Shown: positions 1 to 13,508 of the stretch, piece after piece
Layout of the letters: every line of letters starts with the position of its first letter
How positions within the stretch are numbered: the stretch's first letter is position 1
DNA from: Protonemura montana
Taxonomy: Eukaryota; Arthropoda; Insecta; Plecoptera; Nemouridae
Direction of reading: 5' to 3'
Assembly (NCBI GenBank): GCA_947568835.1
Contig: OX387610.1
Coordinates: forward strand, 17,283,050 to 17,347,049
DNA: 64,000 nucleotides
The notes under the pieces: generated by a model
What the model was told of the DNA's origin: nothing
The model's database searches: none
Seen by the model: the letters and a program-made list of their open reading frames with translations, nothing else
Translations under genes and position numbers: made by a program

Positions 1-2160
1 CGCTACCCAGACGCTCCAGACTATCTGCCACGCTAGCCAGTGGCTCCAGACTATCTGCCACGCTAGCCAGAGGCTCCAGACACTCTGCCACGCTTGTTAG
101 ACAATCCAGACTTTCTGCCTTGCTAGCCAGGCGCTCCAGACACTCTGCCTCGCTAGCCAGACGCTCCAGACACTCTGCCTCGTTAGCCAGGCGCTTCAGA
201 AGCTCTGCCTCGCTAGCCAGGCGCTCCAGACACTCTGCCATTCTAGCCAGACGCTCCAGACTATCTGCTACGCTAGCCAGAGGCTCCAGACACTCTGCCA
301 CGCTAAATAGACGCTCCAGACACTCTGCCTTGCTACCCAGAATCTCCAGACACTCTGCCTCGCTAGCCAGGCGCTCCAGACACTCTGCCTCGCTACCCAG
401 ACGCTTTAGACTATCTGCCACGCTAGCCAGTGGCTCAAGACACTCTGCCACGCTAGCTAGACGCTCCAGGCACTCTGCCTCGCTACTTAGACGCTCCAGA
501 AACTCTGCCTCACTAGCCAGGCACTCCAGACACTCTGGCTCGCTACTTAGACGATCCAGACACTCTGCCTCCCTAGCCAGCCGCTCCAGACACTCTGCCA
601 TGCTAGCCAGAGATTTCAGACACTCTGCTACGCTAGCTAGGCGCTCCAGACACTCTGCCACGCTAGCTAGACGCTCCAGACACTCTGCCTTGCTACTTAG
701 ACCCTCCAGACACTCTGCCTCGCTAGCCAGGCGCTCCAGACACTCTGCCTCGCTACCCAGACGCTCCAGACTATTTGCCACGCTAGCCAGTGGCTCCAGA
801 CTATCTGCCACGCTAGCCAGAGGCTGCAGACACTCTGCAATGCTAGCCAGACGCTCCAGACACTCTGCCACGCTAGCCAGAGGCTGAAGACACTCTGCAA
901 TGCTAGCCAGGCGCTCCAGACACTCTGCCTCGCTAGCCAGCCGCTCCAGACACTCTGCCATGCTAGCCAGACGCTTCAGACACTCTGGCTAGCTACCCAG
1001 ACTCTCCAGGCACTCTGCCTCGCTAGCCAGGCGCTCCAGACATTCTGCCACGCTAGCCAGACGCTCCAGACACTCTGATTCGCTACCCAGACGTTCAAGA
1101 CACTTTGCCTCGCTCCCCAGACGCTCCAGACACTCTGCCTCGTTAGCCAGGCGCTTCAGAAGCTCAGCCTCGCTAGCCAGGCGCTCCAGACACTCTGCCA
1201 TTCTAGCCAGACGCTCCAGACTATCTGCTACGCTAGCCAGAGGCTCCAGACACTCTGCCACGCTAAATAGACGCTCCAGACACTCTGCCTTGCTACCCAG
1301 AATCTCCAGACACTCTGCCTCGCTAGCCAGGCGCTCCAGACACTCTGCCTCGCTACCCAGACGCTCCAGACTATTTGCCACGCTAGCCAGTGGCTCCAGA
1401 CACTCTGCCACGCTAGCTAGACGCTCCAAGCACTCTGCCTCGCTACTTAGACGCTCCAGAAACTCTGCCTCACTAGCCAGGCACTCCAGACACTCTGGCT
1501 CGCTACCCAGACGATCCAGACACTCTGCCTCCCTAGCCAGCCGCTTTAGACACTCTGCCATGCTAGCCAGAGATTTCAGACACTCTGCTACGCTAGCTAG
1601 ACGCTCCAGACACTCTGCCGCGCTAGCTAGACGCTCCAGACACTCTGCCTTGCTACTTAGACCCTCCAGACACTCTGCCTCGCTAGCCAGGCGCTCCAGA
1701 CACTCTGCCTCGCTACCCAGACGCTCCAGACTATTTGCCACGCTAGCCAGAGGCTCCAGACACTCTGCCACGCTAGCTAGACGCTCCAGACACTCTGCCT
1801 CGCTAGCCAGGCACTCCAGACACTCTGATTCGCTACCCAGACGTTCCAGACACTTTGCCTCGCTACCCAGACGCTCCAGACTATCTGCAACGCTAGCCAG
1901 AGGCTCCAGACACTCTGCCACGCTAGCTAGACGCTCCAGACACTCTGCCTTGCTACCCAGAATCTCCAGACACTCTGCCACGCTAGCCAGTGGCTCCAGC
2001 CACTCTGCCACGCTAGCTAGACGCTCCAGGCACTCTGCCTCGCTATTTAGACGCTCCAGACACTCTGCCTCGCTAGCCAGCCGCTCCAGACACTCTACCA
2101 CGCAAGCTAGACGCTCCAGGCACTCTGCATCGCTAGCCAGGCGTTCCAGACACTCTGGCT
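1..2160. repeat. Array block 1 (72 monomers), truncated at the left edge
   Basis: All 72 monomers are 30 bp, so register is constant. Landmark B (AGCTACCCAG after GGCT) starts at 991. The segment from B to the next landmark A (991-2160, 39 monomers) recurs at the same length at 9148-10317 and 11667-12836, and one monomer shorter at 7829-8968. The 991-2160 and 9148-10317 copies share CCAAGC and CGCTTTAG variants and translate almost identically, so they derive from the same HOR unit. Confidence 0.85.
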
Positions 2161-5100
2161 CGCTCCCATACGCTCCAGACTTCCTGCTTCGCTAGCCAGT
2201 GGCTCCAGACTATCTGCCACGCTAGCCAGAGGCTGCAGACACTCTGCAATGCTAGCCAGACGCTCCAGACACTCTGCCACGCTAGCCAGAGGCTGAAGAC
2301 ACTCTGCAATGCTAGCCAGGCGCTCCAGACACTCTGCCTCGCTAGCCAGCCGCTCCAGACACTCTGCCTCGCTAGCCAGGCGCTCCAGACACTCTGCCAC
2401 GCTAGCCAGTAGCTCCAGACACTCTGATTCGCTACCCAGACGTTCAAGACACTTTGCCTCGCTCCCCAGACGCTCCAGACACTCTGCCTCGTTAGCCAGG
2501 CGCTTCAGAAGCTCTGCCTCGCTAGCCAGGCGCTCCAGACACTCTGCCACGGTAGCCAGAGGCTGAAAACACTCAGCAATGCTAGCCAGACGCTCCAGAC
2601 ACTCTGCCACGCTAGCTAGACGCTCCAGACACTCTGATTCGCTACTTAGACGCTCCAGACACCTTGCCTCGCTACCCAGACACACCAGACACTCTGCCTC
2701 GCTAGCTAAACGCTCCAGACACTCTGCCTTGCTACCCAGACCCTCCAGACACTCTGTCTCGCTAGCCATGCGCTCCAGAATTTCTGCCTTGCTAACCAGA
2801 CGCTCCAGACTATCTGCCACGCTAGCCAGTGGCTCCAGACTATCTGCCACGCTAGCCAGAGGCTCCAGACACTCTGCCACGCTTGTTAGACAATCCAGAC
2901 TTTCTGCCTCGCTAGCCAGGCGCTCCAGACACTCTGCCTCGCAAGCCAGCCGCTCCAGACACTCTGCCACGCTAGCCAGACGCTCCAGACACTCTGATTC
3001 GCTACCCAGACGTTCAAGACACTTTGCCTCGCTCCCCAGACGCTCCAGACACTCTGCCTCAATAGCCAGGCGCTTCAGAAGCTCTGCCTCGCTAGCCAGG
3101 CGCTCCAGACACTCTGCCATTCTAGCCAGACGCTCCAGACTATCTTCTACGCTAGCCAGAGGCTCCAGACACTCTGCCACGCTAAATAGACGCTCCAGAC
3201 ACTCTGCCTTGCTACCCAGAATCTCCAGACACTCTGCCTCGCTAGCCAGGCGCTCCAGACACTCTGCCTCGCTACCCAGACGCTTTAGACTATCTGCCAC
3301 GCTAGCCAGTGGCTCCAGACACTCTGCCACGCTAGCTAGACGCTCCAGGCACTCTGCCTCGCTACTTAGACGCTCCAGAAACTCTGCCTCACTAGCCAGG
3401 CACTCCAGACACTCTGGCTCGCTACCCAGACGATCCAGACACTCTGCCTCCCTAGCCAGCCGCTCCAGACACTCTGCCATGCTAGCCAGTGATTTCAGAC
3501 ACTCTGCTACGCTAGCCAGGCTTTCCAGACACTCTGCCTCGCTACCCAGACGCTCCAGACTATTTGCCACGCTAGCCAGTGGCTCCAGACTATCTGCCAC
3601 GCTAGCCAGAGGCTGAAGACACTCTGCAATGCTAGCCAGGCGCTCCAGACACTCTGCCTCGCTAGCCAGCCGCTACAGACACTCTGCCATGCTAGCCAGA
3701 CGCTTCAGACACTCTGGCTAGCTACCCAGACTCTCCAGACACTCTGCCTCGCTAGCCAGGCGCTCCAGACACTCTGCCTCGTTAGCCAGGCGCTTCAGAA
3801 GCTCTGCCTCGCTAGCCAGGCGCTCCAGACACTCTGCCACGCTAGCCAGAGGCTGAAGACACTCTGCAATGCTAGCCAGACGCTCCAGACACTCTGCCAC
3901 GCTAGCTAGACGCTCCAGACACTCTGATTCGCTACTTAGACGCTCCAGACACCTTGCCTCGCTACCCAGACGCTCCAGACACTCTGCCTCGCTACCTAGA
4001 CGCTTCAGACTATCTGCCACGCTAATCAGTGGCTCCAGACACTCTGCCACGCTAGCTAGACGCTCCAGGCACTCTGTCTCGCAACTTAGACGCTCCAGAC
4101 ACTGTGCCTCGCTAGCCAGGCACTCCAGACACTCTGATTCGCTACCCAGACGTTCCAGACACTTTGCCTCGCTACCCAGACGCTCCAGACTATCTGCAAC
4201 GCTAGCCAGTGGCTCCAGCCACTCTGCCACGCTAGCTAGACGCTCCAGGCACTCTGCCTCGCTACTCAGACGCTCCAGACACTCTGCAATGCTAGCCAGA
4301 CGCTCCAGACACTCTGCCACGCTAGCTAGACGCTCCAGACACTCTGATTCGCTACTTAGACGCTCCAGACACCTTGCCTCGCTACCTAGACACACCAGAC
4401 ACTCTGCCTCGCTAGCTAAACGCTCCAGACACTCTGCCTTGCTACCCAGACCCTCCAGACACTCTGTCTCGCTAGCCATGCGCTCAAGAATTTCTGCCTC
4501 GCTACCCAGACGCTCCAGACTATCTGCCACGCTAGCCAGTGGCTCCAGACTATCTGCCACGCTAGCCAGAGGCTCCAGACACTCTGCCACGCTTGTTAGA
4601 CAATCCAGACTTTCTGCCTTGCTAGCCAGGCGCTCCAGACACTCTGCCTCGCTAGCCAGACGCTCCAGACACTCTGCCTCGTTAGCCAGGCACTTCAGAA
4701 GCTCTGCCTTTCTAGCCAGGCGCTCCAGACACTCTGCCATTCTAGCCAGACGCTCCAGACTATCTGCTACGCTAGCCAGAGGCTCCAGACACTCTGCCAC
4801 GCTAAATAGACGCTCCAGACACTCTGCCTTGCTACCCAGAATCTCCAGACACTTTGCCTCGCTACCCAGACGCTCCAGACTATCTGCAACGCTAGCCAGT
4901 GGCTCCAGCCACTCTGCCACGCTAGCTAGACGCTCCAGGCACTCTGCCTCGCTACTCAGACGCTCCAGACACTCTGCAATGCTAGCCAGACGCTCCAGAC
5001 ACTCTGCCACGCTAGCTAGACGCTCCAGACACTCTGATTCGCTACTTAGACGCTCCAGACACCTTGCCTCGCTACCCAGACACACCAGACACTCTGCCTC

Positions 5101-6479
5101 GCTAGCTAAACGCTCCAGACACTCTGCCTTGCTACCCAGACCCTCCAGACACTCTGTCTCGCTAGCCATGCGCTCAAGAATTTCTGCCTCGCTACCCAGA
5201 CGCTCCAGACTATCTGCCACGCTAGCCAGTGGCTCCAGACTATCTGCCACGCTAGCCAGAGGCTCCAGACACTCTGCCACGCTTGTTAGACAATCCAGAC
5301 TTTCTGCCTTGCTAGCCAGGCGCTCCAGACACTCTGCCTCGCTAGCCAGACGCTCCAGACACTCTGCCTCGTTAGCCAGGCGCTTCAGAAGCTCTGTCTC
5401 GCTAGCCAGGCGCTCCAGACACTCTGCCATTCTAGCCAGACGCTCCAGACTATCTGCTACGCTAGCCAGAGGCTCCAGACACTCTGCCACGCTAAATAGA
5501 CGCTCCAGACACTCTGCCTTGCTACCCAGAATCTCCAGACACTCTGCCTCGCTAGACAGGCGCTCCAGACACTCTGCCTCGCTACCCAGACGCTTTAGAC
5601 TATCTGCCACGCTAGCCAGTGGCTCAAGACACTCTGCCACGCTAGCTAGACGCTCCAGGCACTCTGCCTCGCTACTTAGACGCTCCAGAAACTCTGCCTC
5701 ACTAGCCAGGCACTCCAGACACTCTGGCTCGCTACTTAGACGATCCAGACACTCTGCCTCCCTAGCCAGCCGCTCCAGACACTCTGCCATGCTAGCCAGA
5801 GATTTCAGACACTCTGCTACGCTAGCTAGACGCTCCAGACACTCTGCCACGCTAGCTAGACGCTCCAGACACTCTGCCTTGCTACTTAGACCCTCCAGAC
5901 ACTCTGCCTCGCTAGCCAGGCGCTCCAGACACTCTGCCTCGCTACCCAGACGCTCCAGACTATTTGCCACGCTAGCCAGTGGCTCCAGACTATCTGCCAC
6001 GCTAGCCAGAGGCTGCAGACACTCTGCCTTGCTACCCAGAATCTCCAGACACTCTGCCACGCTAGCCAGTGGCTCCAGCCACTCTGCCACGCTAGCTAGA
6101 CGCTCCAGGCACTCTGCCTTGCTACTTAGACCCTCCAGACACTCTGCCTCGCTAGCCAGGCGCTCCAGACACTCTGCCTCGCTACCCAGACGCTCCAGAC
6201 TATTTGCCACGCTAGCCAGAGGCTCCAGACACTCTGCCACGCTAGCTAGACGCTCCAGACACTCTGCCTTGCTACCCAGAATCTCCAGACACTCTGCCAC
6301 GCTAGCCAGTGGCTCCAGCCACTCTGCCACGCTAGCTAGACGCTCCAGGCACTCTGCCTCGCTACTTAGACGCTCCAGACACTCTGCCTCGCTAGCCAGC
6401 CGCTCCAGACACTCTACCACGCAAGCTAGACGCTCCAGGCACTCTGCATCGCTAGCCAGGCGTTCCAGACACTCTGGCT
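2161..6479. repeat. Array block 2 (144 monomers)
   Basis: It opens with a 29-bp landmark A monomer. That copy is atypical: it ends TTCCTGCTTC where the others have a TTTCTGCCA-type tail. Landmark B follows at 3720, giving arms of 1,559 and 2,760 bp. The left arm contains the CGGTAGCCAG monomer (2550) with the CTGAAAACACTCAG variant. The right arm contains a 690-bp tandem pair (about 4153-5532), marked by CGCTTGTTAG monomers at 4590 and 5280. The minus frame stays open from 6420 down to 3718 (900 codons), closed by the TAG of landmark B. Confidence 0.85.
4153..5532. repeat. 690-bp (23-monomer) tandem pair, locus 1
   Basis: Two adjacent 690-bp modules, about 4153-4842 and 4843-5532, share the same order of variant monomers. 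They include the CACACCAG, CATGCG, CTTGTTAG/ACAATCC and CTAAATAG types. A few substitutions separate them: GCACTTCAG against GCGCTTCAG, and CTTTCTAGCC against CTCGCTAGCC. A hybrid monomer (AATCTCC joined to ACTTTGCCT) marks the join. The same pair occurs near 14.3, 43.9, 47.1 and 54.2 kb. Confidence 0.8.
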
Positions 6480-8968
6480 CGCTCCCATACGCTCCAGACT
6501 TTCTGCCACGCTAGCCAGTGGCTCCAGACTATCTGCCACGCTAGCCAGAGGCTGCAGACACTCTGCAATGCTAGCCAGACGCTCCAGACACTCTGCCACG
6601 CTAGCCAGAGGCTGAAGACACTCTGCAATGCTAGCCAGACGCTCCAGACACTCTGCCACGCTAGCTAGACGCTCCAGACACTCTGATTCGCTACTTAGAC
6701 GCTCCAGACACCTTGCCTCGCTACCCAGACACACCAGACACTCTGCCTCGCTAGCTAAACGCTCCAGACACTCTGCCTTGCTACCCAGACCCTCCAGACA
6801 CTCTGTCTCGCTAGCCATGCGCTCCAGAATTTCTGCCTCGCTACCCAGACGCTCCAGACTATCTGCCACGCTAGCCAGGGGCTCCAGACTATCTGCCACG
6901 CTAGCCAGAGGCTCCAGACACTCTGCCACGCTTGTTAGACAATCCAGACTTTCTGCCTCGCTAGCCAGGCGCTCCAGACACTCTGCCTCGCTAGCCAGAC
7001 GCTCCAGACACTCTGCCTCGTTAGCCAGGCGCTTCAGAAGCTCTGCCTCGCTAGCCAGGCGCTCCAGACACTCTGCCATTCTAGCCAGACGCTCCAGACT
7101 ATCTGCTACGCTAGCCAGAGGCTCCAGACACTCTGCCACGCTAAATAGACGCTCCAGACACTCTGCCTTGCTACCCAGAATCTCCAGACACTCTGCCTCG
7201 CTAGCCAGGCGCTCCAGACACTCTGCCTCTCTACCCAGACGCTTTAGACTATCTGCCACGCTAGCCAGTGGCTCAAGACACTCTGCCACGCTAGCTAGAC
7301 GCTCCAGGCACTCTGCCTCGCTACTTAGACGCTCCAGAAACTCTGCCTCACTAGCCAGGCACTCCAGACACTCTGGCTCGCTACTTAGACGATCCAGACA
7401 CTCTGCCTCCCTAGCCAGCCGCTCCAGACACTCTGCCATGCTAGCCAGAGATTTCAGACACTCTGCTACGCTAGCTAGACGCTCCAGACACTCTGCCACG
7501 CTAGCTAGACGCTCCAGACACTCTGCCTTGCTACTTAGACCCTCCAGACACTCTGCCCCGCTAGCCAGGCGCTCCAGACACTCTGCCTCGCTACCCAGAC
7601 GCTCCAGACTATTTGCCACGCTAGCCAGTGGCTCCAGACTATCTGCCACGCTAGCCAGAGGCTGCAGACACTCTGCAATGCTAGCCAGACGCTCCAGACA
7701 CTCTGCCACGCTAGCCAGAGGCTGAAGACACTCTGCAATGCTAGCCAGGCGCTCCAGACACTCTGCCTCGCTAGCCAGCCGCTCCAGACACTCTGCCATG
7801 CTAGCCAGACGCTTCAGACACTCTGGCTAGCTACCCAGACTCTCCAGACACTCTGCCTCGCTAGCCAGGCGCTCCAGACATTCTGCCACGCTAGCCAGAC
7901 GCTCCAGACACTCTGATTCGCTACCCAGACGTTCAAGACACTTTGCCTCGCTCCCCAGACGCTCCAGACACTCTGCCTCGTTAGCCAGGCGCTTCAGAAG
8001 CTCTGCCTCGCTAGCCAGGCGCTCCAGACACTCTGCCATTCTAGCCAGACGCTCCAGACTATCTGCTACGCTAGCCAGAGGCTCCAGACACTCTGCCACG
8101 CTAAATAGACGCTCCAGACACTCTGCCTTGCTACCCAGAATCTCCAGACACTCTGCCTCGCTAGCCAGGCGCTCCAGACACTCTGCCTCGCTACCCAGAC
8201 GCTTTAGACTATCTGCCACGCTAGCCAGTGGCTCCAGACACTCTGCCACGCTAGCTAGACGTTCCAGGCACTCTGCCTCGCTACTTAGACGCTCCAGAAA
8301 CTCTGCCTCACTAGCCAGGCACTCCAGACACTCTGGCTCGCTACCCAGACGATCCAGACACTCTGCCTCCCTAGCCAGCCGCTTTAGACACTCTGCCATG
8401 CTAGCCAGAGATTTCAGACACTCTGCTACGCTAGCTAGACGCTCCAGACACTCTGCCTTGCTACTTAGACCCTCCAGACACTCTGCCTCGCTAGCCAGGC
8501 GCTCCAGACACTCTGCCTCGCTACCCAGACGCTCCAGACTATTTGCCACGCTAGCCAGAGGCTCCAGACACTCTGCCACGCTAGCTAGACGCTCCAGACA
8601 CTCTGCCTCGCTAGCCAGGCACTCCAGACACTCTGATTCGCTACCCAGACGTTCCAGACACTTTGCCTTGCTACCCAGACGCTCCAGACTATCTGCAACG
8701 CTAGCCAGAGGCTCCAGACACTCTGCCACGCTAGCTAGACGCTCCAGACACTCTGCCTTGCTACCCAGAATCTCCAGACACTCTGCCACGCTAGCCAGTG
8801 GCTCCAGCCACTCTGCCACGCTAGCTAGACGCTCCAGGCACTCTGCCTCGCTACTTAGACGCTCCAGACACTCTGCCTCGCTAGCCAGCCGCTCCAGACA
8901 CTCTACCACGCAAGCTAGACGCTCCAGGCACTCTGCATCGCTAGCCAGGCGTTCCAGACACTCTGGCT
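6480..8968. repeat. Array block 3 (83 monomers), near-copy of 10318-12836
   Basis: Landmark A at 6480 and B at 7829 give arms of 1,349 and 1,140 bp. Block 10318-12836 has the same monomer order with arms of 1,349 and 1,170 bp. The visible length difference is one monomer: at about 8430 this copy has one CGCTAGCTAG monomer where the other has two in a row. Shared private variants include GCCCCGCTAGCC (7556 and 11394) and CTCTCTACCCAG (about 7227 and 11065). A few substitutions differ, for example CCTTGCTACCC at about 8667. Confidence 0.85.
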
Positions 8969-10317
8969 CGCTCCCATACGCTCCAGACTTTCTGCCACGC
9001 TAGCCAGTGGCTCCAGACTATCTGCCACGCTAGCCAGAGGCTGAAGACACTCTGCAATGCTAGCCAGGCGCTCCAGACACTCTGCCTCGCTAGCCAGCCG
9101 CTCCAGACACTCTGCCATGCTAGCCAGACGCTTCAGACACTCTGGCTAGCTACCCAGACTCTCCAGACACTCTGCCTCGCTAGCCAGGCGCTCCAGACAT
9201 TCTGCCACGCTAGCCAGACGCTCCAGACACTCTGATTCGCTACCCAGACGTTCAAGACACTTTGCCTCGCTCCCCAGACGCTCCAGACACTCTGCCTCGT
9301 TAGCCAGGCGCTTCAGAAGCTCTGCCTCGCTAGCCAGGCGCTCCAGACACTCTGCCATTCTAGCCAGACGCTCCAGACTATCTGCTACGCTAGCCAGAGG
9401 CTCCAGACACTCTGCCACGCTAAATAGACGCTCCAGACACTCTGCCTTGCTACCCAGAATCTCCAGACACTCTGCCTCGCTAGCCAGGCGCTCCAGACAC
9501 TCTGCCTCGCTACCCAGACGCTCCAGACTATTTGCCACGCTAGCCAGTGGCTCCAGACACTCTGCCACGCTAGCTAGACGCTCCAAGCACTCTGCCTCGC
9601 TACTTAGACGCTCCAGAAACTTTGCCTCACTAGCCAGGCACTCCAGACACTCTGGCTCGCTACCCAGACGATCCAGACACTCTGCCTCCCTAGCCAGCCG
9701 CTTTAGACACTCTGCCATGCTAGCCAGAGATTTCAGACACTCTGCTACGCTAGCTAGACGCTCCAGACACTCTGCCACGCTAGCTAGACGCTCCAGACAC
9801 TCTGCCTTGCTACTTAGACCCTCCAGACACTCTGCCTCGCTAGCCAGGCGTTACAGACACTCTGCCTCGCTACCCAGACGCTCCAGACTATTTGCCACGC
9901 TAGCCAGAGGCTCCAGACACTCTGCCACGCTAGCTAGACGCTCCAGACACTCTGCCTCGCTAGCCAGGCACTCCAGACACTCTGATTCGCTACCCAGACG
10001 TTCCAGACACTTTGCCTCGCTACCCAGACGCTCCAGACTATCTGCAACGCTAGCCAGAGGCTCCAGACACTCTGCCACGCTAGCTAGACGCTCCAGACAC
10101 TCTGCCTTGCTACCCAGAATCTCCAGACACTCTGCCACGCTAGCCAGTGGCTCCAGCCACTCTGCTACGCTAGCTAGACGCTCCAGGCACTCTGCCTCGC
10201 TACTTAGACGCTCCAGACACTCTGCCTCGCTAGCCAGCCGCTCCAGACACTCTACCACGCAAGCTAGACGCTCCAGGAACTCTGCATCGCTAGCCAGGCG
10301 TTCCAGACACTCTGGCT
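8969..10317. repeat. Array block 4 (45 monomers)
   Basis: The left arm from landmark A to B (9148) is only 179 bp, the shortest in the window. The right arm is 1,170 bp and matches 991-2160. Private changes include GCGTTACAG near 9849 and AAACTTTGCC near 9617. The short left arm looks like an in-register deletion of about 1.2 kb relative to the 1,349-bp arms on either side. Confidence 0.8.
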
Positions 10318-12836
10318 CGCTCCCATACGCTCCAGACTTTCTGCCACGCTAGCCAGTGGCTCCAGACTATCTGCCACGCTAGCCAGAGGCTGCAGACACT
10401 CTGCAATGCTAGCCAGACGCTCCAGACACTCTGCCACGCTAGCCAGAGGCTGAAGACACTCTGCAATGCTAGCCAGACGCTCCAGACACTCTGCCACGCT
10501 AGCTAGACGCTCCAGACACTCTGATTCGCTACTTAGACGCTCCAGACACCTTGCCTCGCTACCCAGACACACCAGACACTCTGCCTCGCTAGCTAAACGC
10601 TCCAGACACTCTGCCTTGCTACCCAGACCCTCCAGACACTCTGTCTCGCTAGCCATGCGCTCCAGAATTTCTGCCTCGCTACCCAGACGCTCCAGACCAT
10701 CTGCCACGCTAGCCAGGGGCTCCAGACTATCTGCCACGCTAGCCAGAGGCTCCAGACACTCTGCCACGCTTGTTAGACAATCCAGACTTTCTGCCTCGCT
10801 AGCCAGGCGCTCCAGACACTCTGCCTCGCTAGCCAGACGCTCCAGACACTCTGCCTCGTTAGCCAGGCGCTTCAGAAGCTCTGCCTCGCTAGCCAGGCGC
10901 TCCAGACACTCTGCCATTCTAGCCAGACGCTCCAGACTATCTGCTACGCTAGCCAGAGGCTCCAGACACTCTGCCACGCTAAATAGACGCTCTAGACACT
11001 CTGCCTTGCTACCCAGAATCTCCAGACACTCTGCCTCGCTAGCCAGGCGCTCCAGACACTCTGCCTCTCTACCCAGACGCTTTAGACTATCTGCCACGCT
11101 AGCCAGTGGCTCAAGACACTCTGCCACGCTAGCTAGACGCTCCAGGCACTCTGCCTCGCTACTTAGACGCTCCAGAAACTCTGCCTCACTAGCCAGGCAC
11201 TCCAGACACTCTGGCTCGCTACTTAGACGATCCAGACACTCTGCCTCCCTAGCCAGCCGCTCCAGACACTCTGCCATGCTAGCCAGAGATTTCAGACACT
11301 CTGCTACGCTAGCTAGACGCTCCAGACACTCTGCCACGCTAGCTAGACGCTCCAGACACTCTGCCTTGCTACTTAGACCCTCCAGACACTCTGCCCCGCT
11401 AGCCAGGCGCTCCAGACACTCTGCCTCGCTACCCAGACGCTCCAGACTATTTGCCACGCTAGCCAGTGGCTCCAGACTATCTGCCACGCTAGCCAGAGGC
11501 TGCAGACACTCTGCAATGCTAGCCAGACGCTCCAGACACTCTGCCACGCTAGCCAGAGGCTGAAGACACTCTGCAATGCTAGCCAGGCGCTCCAGACACT
11601 CTGCCTCGCTAGCCAGCCGCTCCAGACACTCTGCCATGCTAGCCAGACGCTTCAGACACTCTGGCTAGCTACCAAGACTCTCCAGACACTCTGCCTCGCT
11701 AGCCAGGCGCTCCAGACATTCTGCCACGCTAGCCAGACGCTCCAGACACTCTGATTCGCTACCCAGACGTTCAAGACACTTTGCCTCGCTCCCCAGACGC
11801 TCCAGACACTCTGCCTCGTTAGCCAGGCGCTTCAGAAGCTCTGCCTCGCTAGCCAGGCGCTCCAGACACTCTGCCATTCTAGCCAGACGCTCCAGACTAT
11901 CTGCTACGCTAGCCAGAGGCTCCAGACACTCTGCCACGCTAAATAGACGCTCCAGACACTCTGCCTTGCTACCCAGAATCTCCAGACACTCTGCCTCGCT
12001 AGCCAGGCGCTCCAGACACTCTGCCTCGCTACCCAGACGCTTTAGACTATCTGCCACGCTAGCCAGTGGCTCCAGACACTCTGCCACGCTAGCTAGACGT
12101 TCCAGGCACTCTGCCTCGCTACTTAGACGCTCCAGAAACTCTGCCTCACTAGCCAGGCACTCCAGACACTCTGGCTCGCTACCCAGACGATCCAGACACT
12201 CTGCCTCCCTAGCCAGCCGCTTTAGACACTCTGCCATGCTAGCCAGAGATTTCAGACACTCTGCTACGCTAGCTAGACGCTCCAGACACTCTGCCACGCT
12301 AGCTAGACGCTCCAGACACTCTGCCTTGCTACTTAGACCCTCCAGACACTCTGCCTCGCTAGCCAGGCGCTCCAGACACTCTGCCTCGCTACCCAGACGC
12401 TCCAGACTATTTGCCACGCTAGCCAGAGGCTCCAGACACTCTGCCACGCTAGCTAGACGCTCCAGACACTCTGCCTCGCTAGCCAGGCACTCCAGACACT
12501 CTGATTCGCTACCCAGACGTTCCAGACACTTTGCCTCGCTACCCAGACGCTCCAGACTATCTGCAACGCTAGCCAGAGGCTCCAGACACTCTGCCACGCT
12601 AGCTAGACGCTCCAGACACTCTGCCTTGCTACCCAGAATCTCCAGACACTCTGCCACGCTAGCCAGTGGCTCCAGCCACTCTGCCACGCTAGCTAGACGC
12701 TCCAGGCACTCTGCCTCGCTACTTAGACGCTCCAGACACTCTGCCTCGCTAGCCAGCCGCTCCAGACACTCTACCACGCAAGCTAGACGCTCCAGGCACT
12801 CTGCATCGCTAGCCAGGCGTTCCAGACACTCTGGCT
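10318..12836. repeat. Array block 5 (84 monomers), near-copy of 6480-8968
   Basis: Arms are 1,349 and 1,170 bp (landmark B at 11667, here reading AGCTACCAAG, a private C-to-A change). In the left arm the minus-frame translation differs from that of block 3 at only two residues I could see. The interval between the two copies is 3,838 bp start to start, consistent with duplication of blocks 3 and 4 together. Confidence 0.85.
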
Positions 12837-13495
12837 CGCTCCCATACGCTCCAGACTTTCTGCCACGCTAGCCAGTGGCTCCAGACTATCTGCCACGCTA
12901 GCCAGAGGCTGCAGACACTCTGCAATGCTAGCCAGACGCTCCAGACACTCTGCCACGCTAGCCAGAGGCTGAAGACACTCTGCAATGCTAGCCAGACGCT
13001 CCAGACACTCTGCCACGCTAGCTAGACGCTCCAGACACTCTGATTCGCTACTTAGACGCCCCAGACACCTTGCCTCGCTACCCAGACGCTCCAGACACTC
13101 TGCCTCGCTACCTAGACGCTTCAGACTATCTGCCACGCTAATCAGTGGCTCCAGACACTCTGCCACGCTAGCTAGACGCTCCAGGCACTCTGTCTCGCTA
13201 CTTAGACGCTCCAGACACTGTGCCTCGCTAGCCAGGCACTCCAGACACTCTGATTCGCTACCCAGACGTTCCAGACACTTTGCCTCGCTACCCAGACGCT
13301 CCAGACTATCTGCAACGCTAGCCAATGGCTCCAGCCACTCTGCCACGCTAGCTAGACGCTCCAGGCACTCTGCCTCGCTACTCAGACGCTCCAGACACTC
13401 TGCAATGCTAGCCAGACGCTCCAGACACTCTGCCACGCTAGCTAGACGCTCCAGACACTCTGATTCGCTACTTAGACGCTCCAGACACCTTGCCT

Positions 13496-13508
13496 CGCTA
13501 CCCAGACA
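13496..13508. repeat. Truncated 13-bp monomer at an out-of-register deletion
   Basis: The monomer begins CGCTACCCAGACA and is cut short; the next monomer (CGCTAGCTAG) begins at 13509. The intact relatives continue CACCAGAC after this point, so 17 bp plus a whole number of monomers was lost. The bases ACACGCTAG at the join could come from either side, which suggests joining at a short homology. All open frames shift here. Confidence 0.9.

Noticed and set aside
2133..2447. Minus-strand frames with Q-S-V-W-S-V-W-L-A repeats (64-104 codons, repeated at many places)
   Set aside because: These are another phase of the monomer, broken often by TAA or TAG in CTTAG and CTAGCTAG monomers. They are identical wherever the HOR is identical and show no independent signal.
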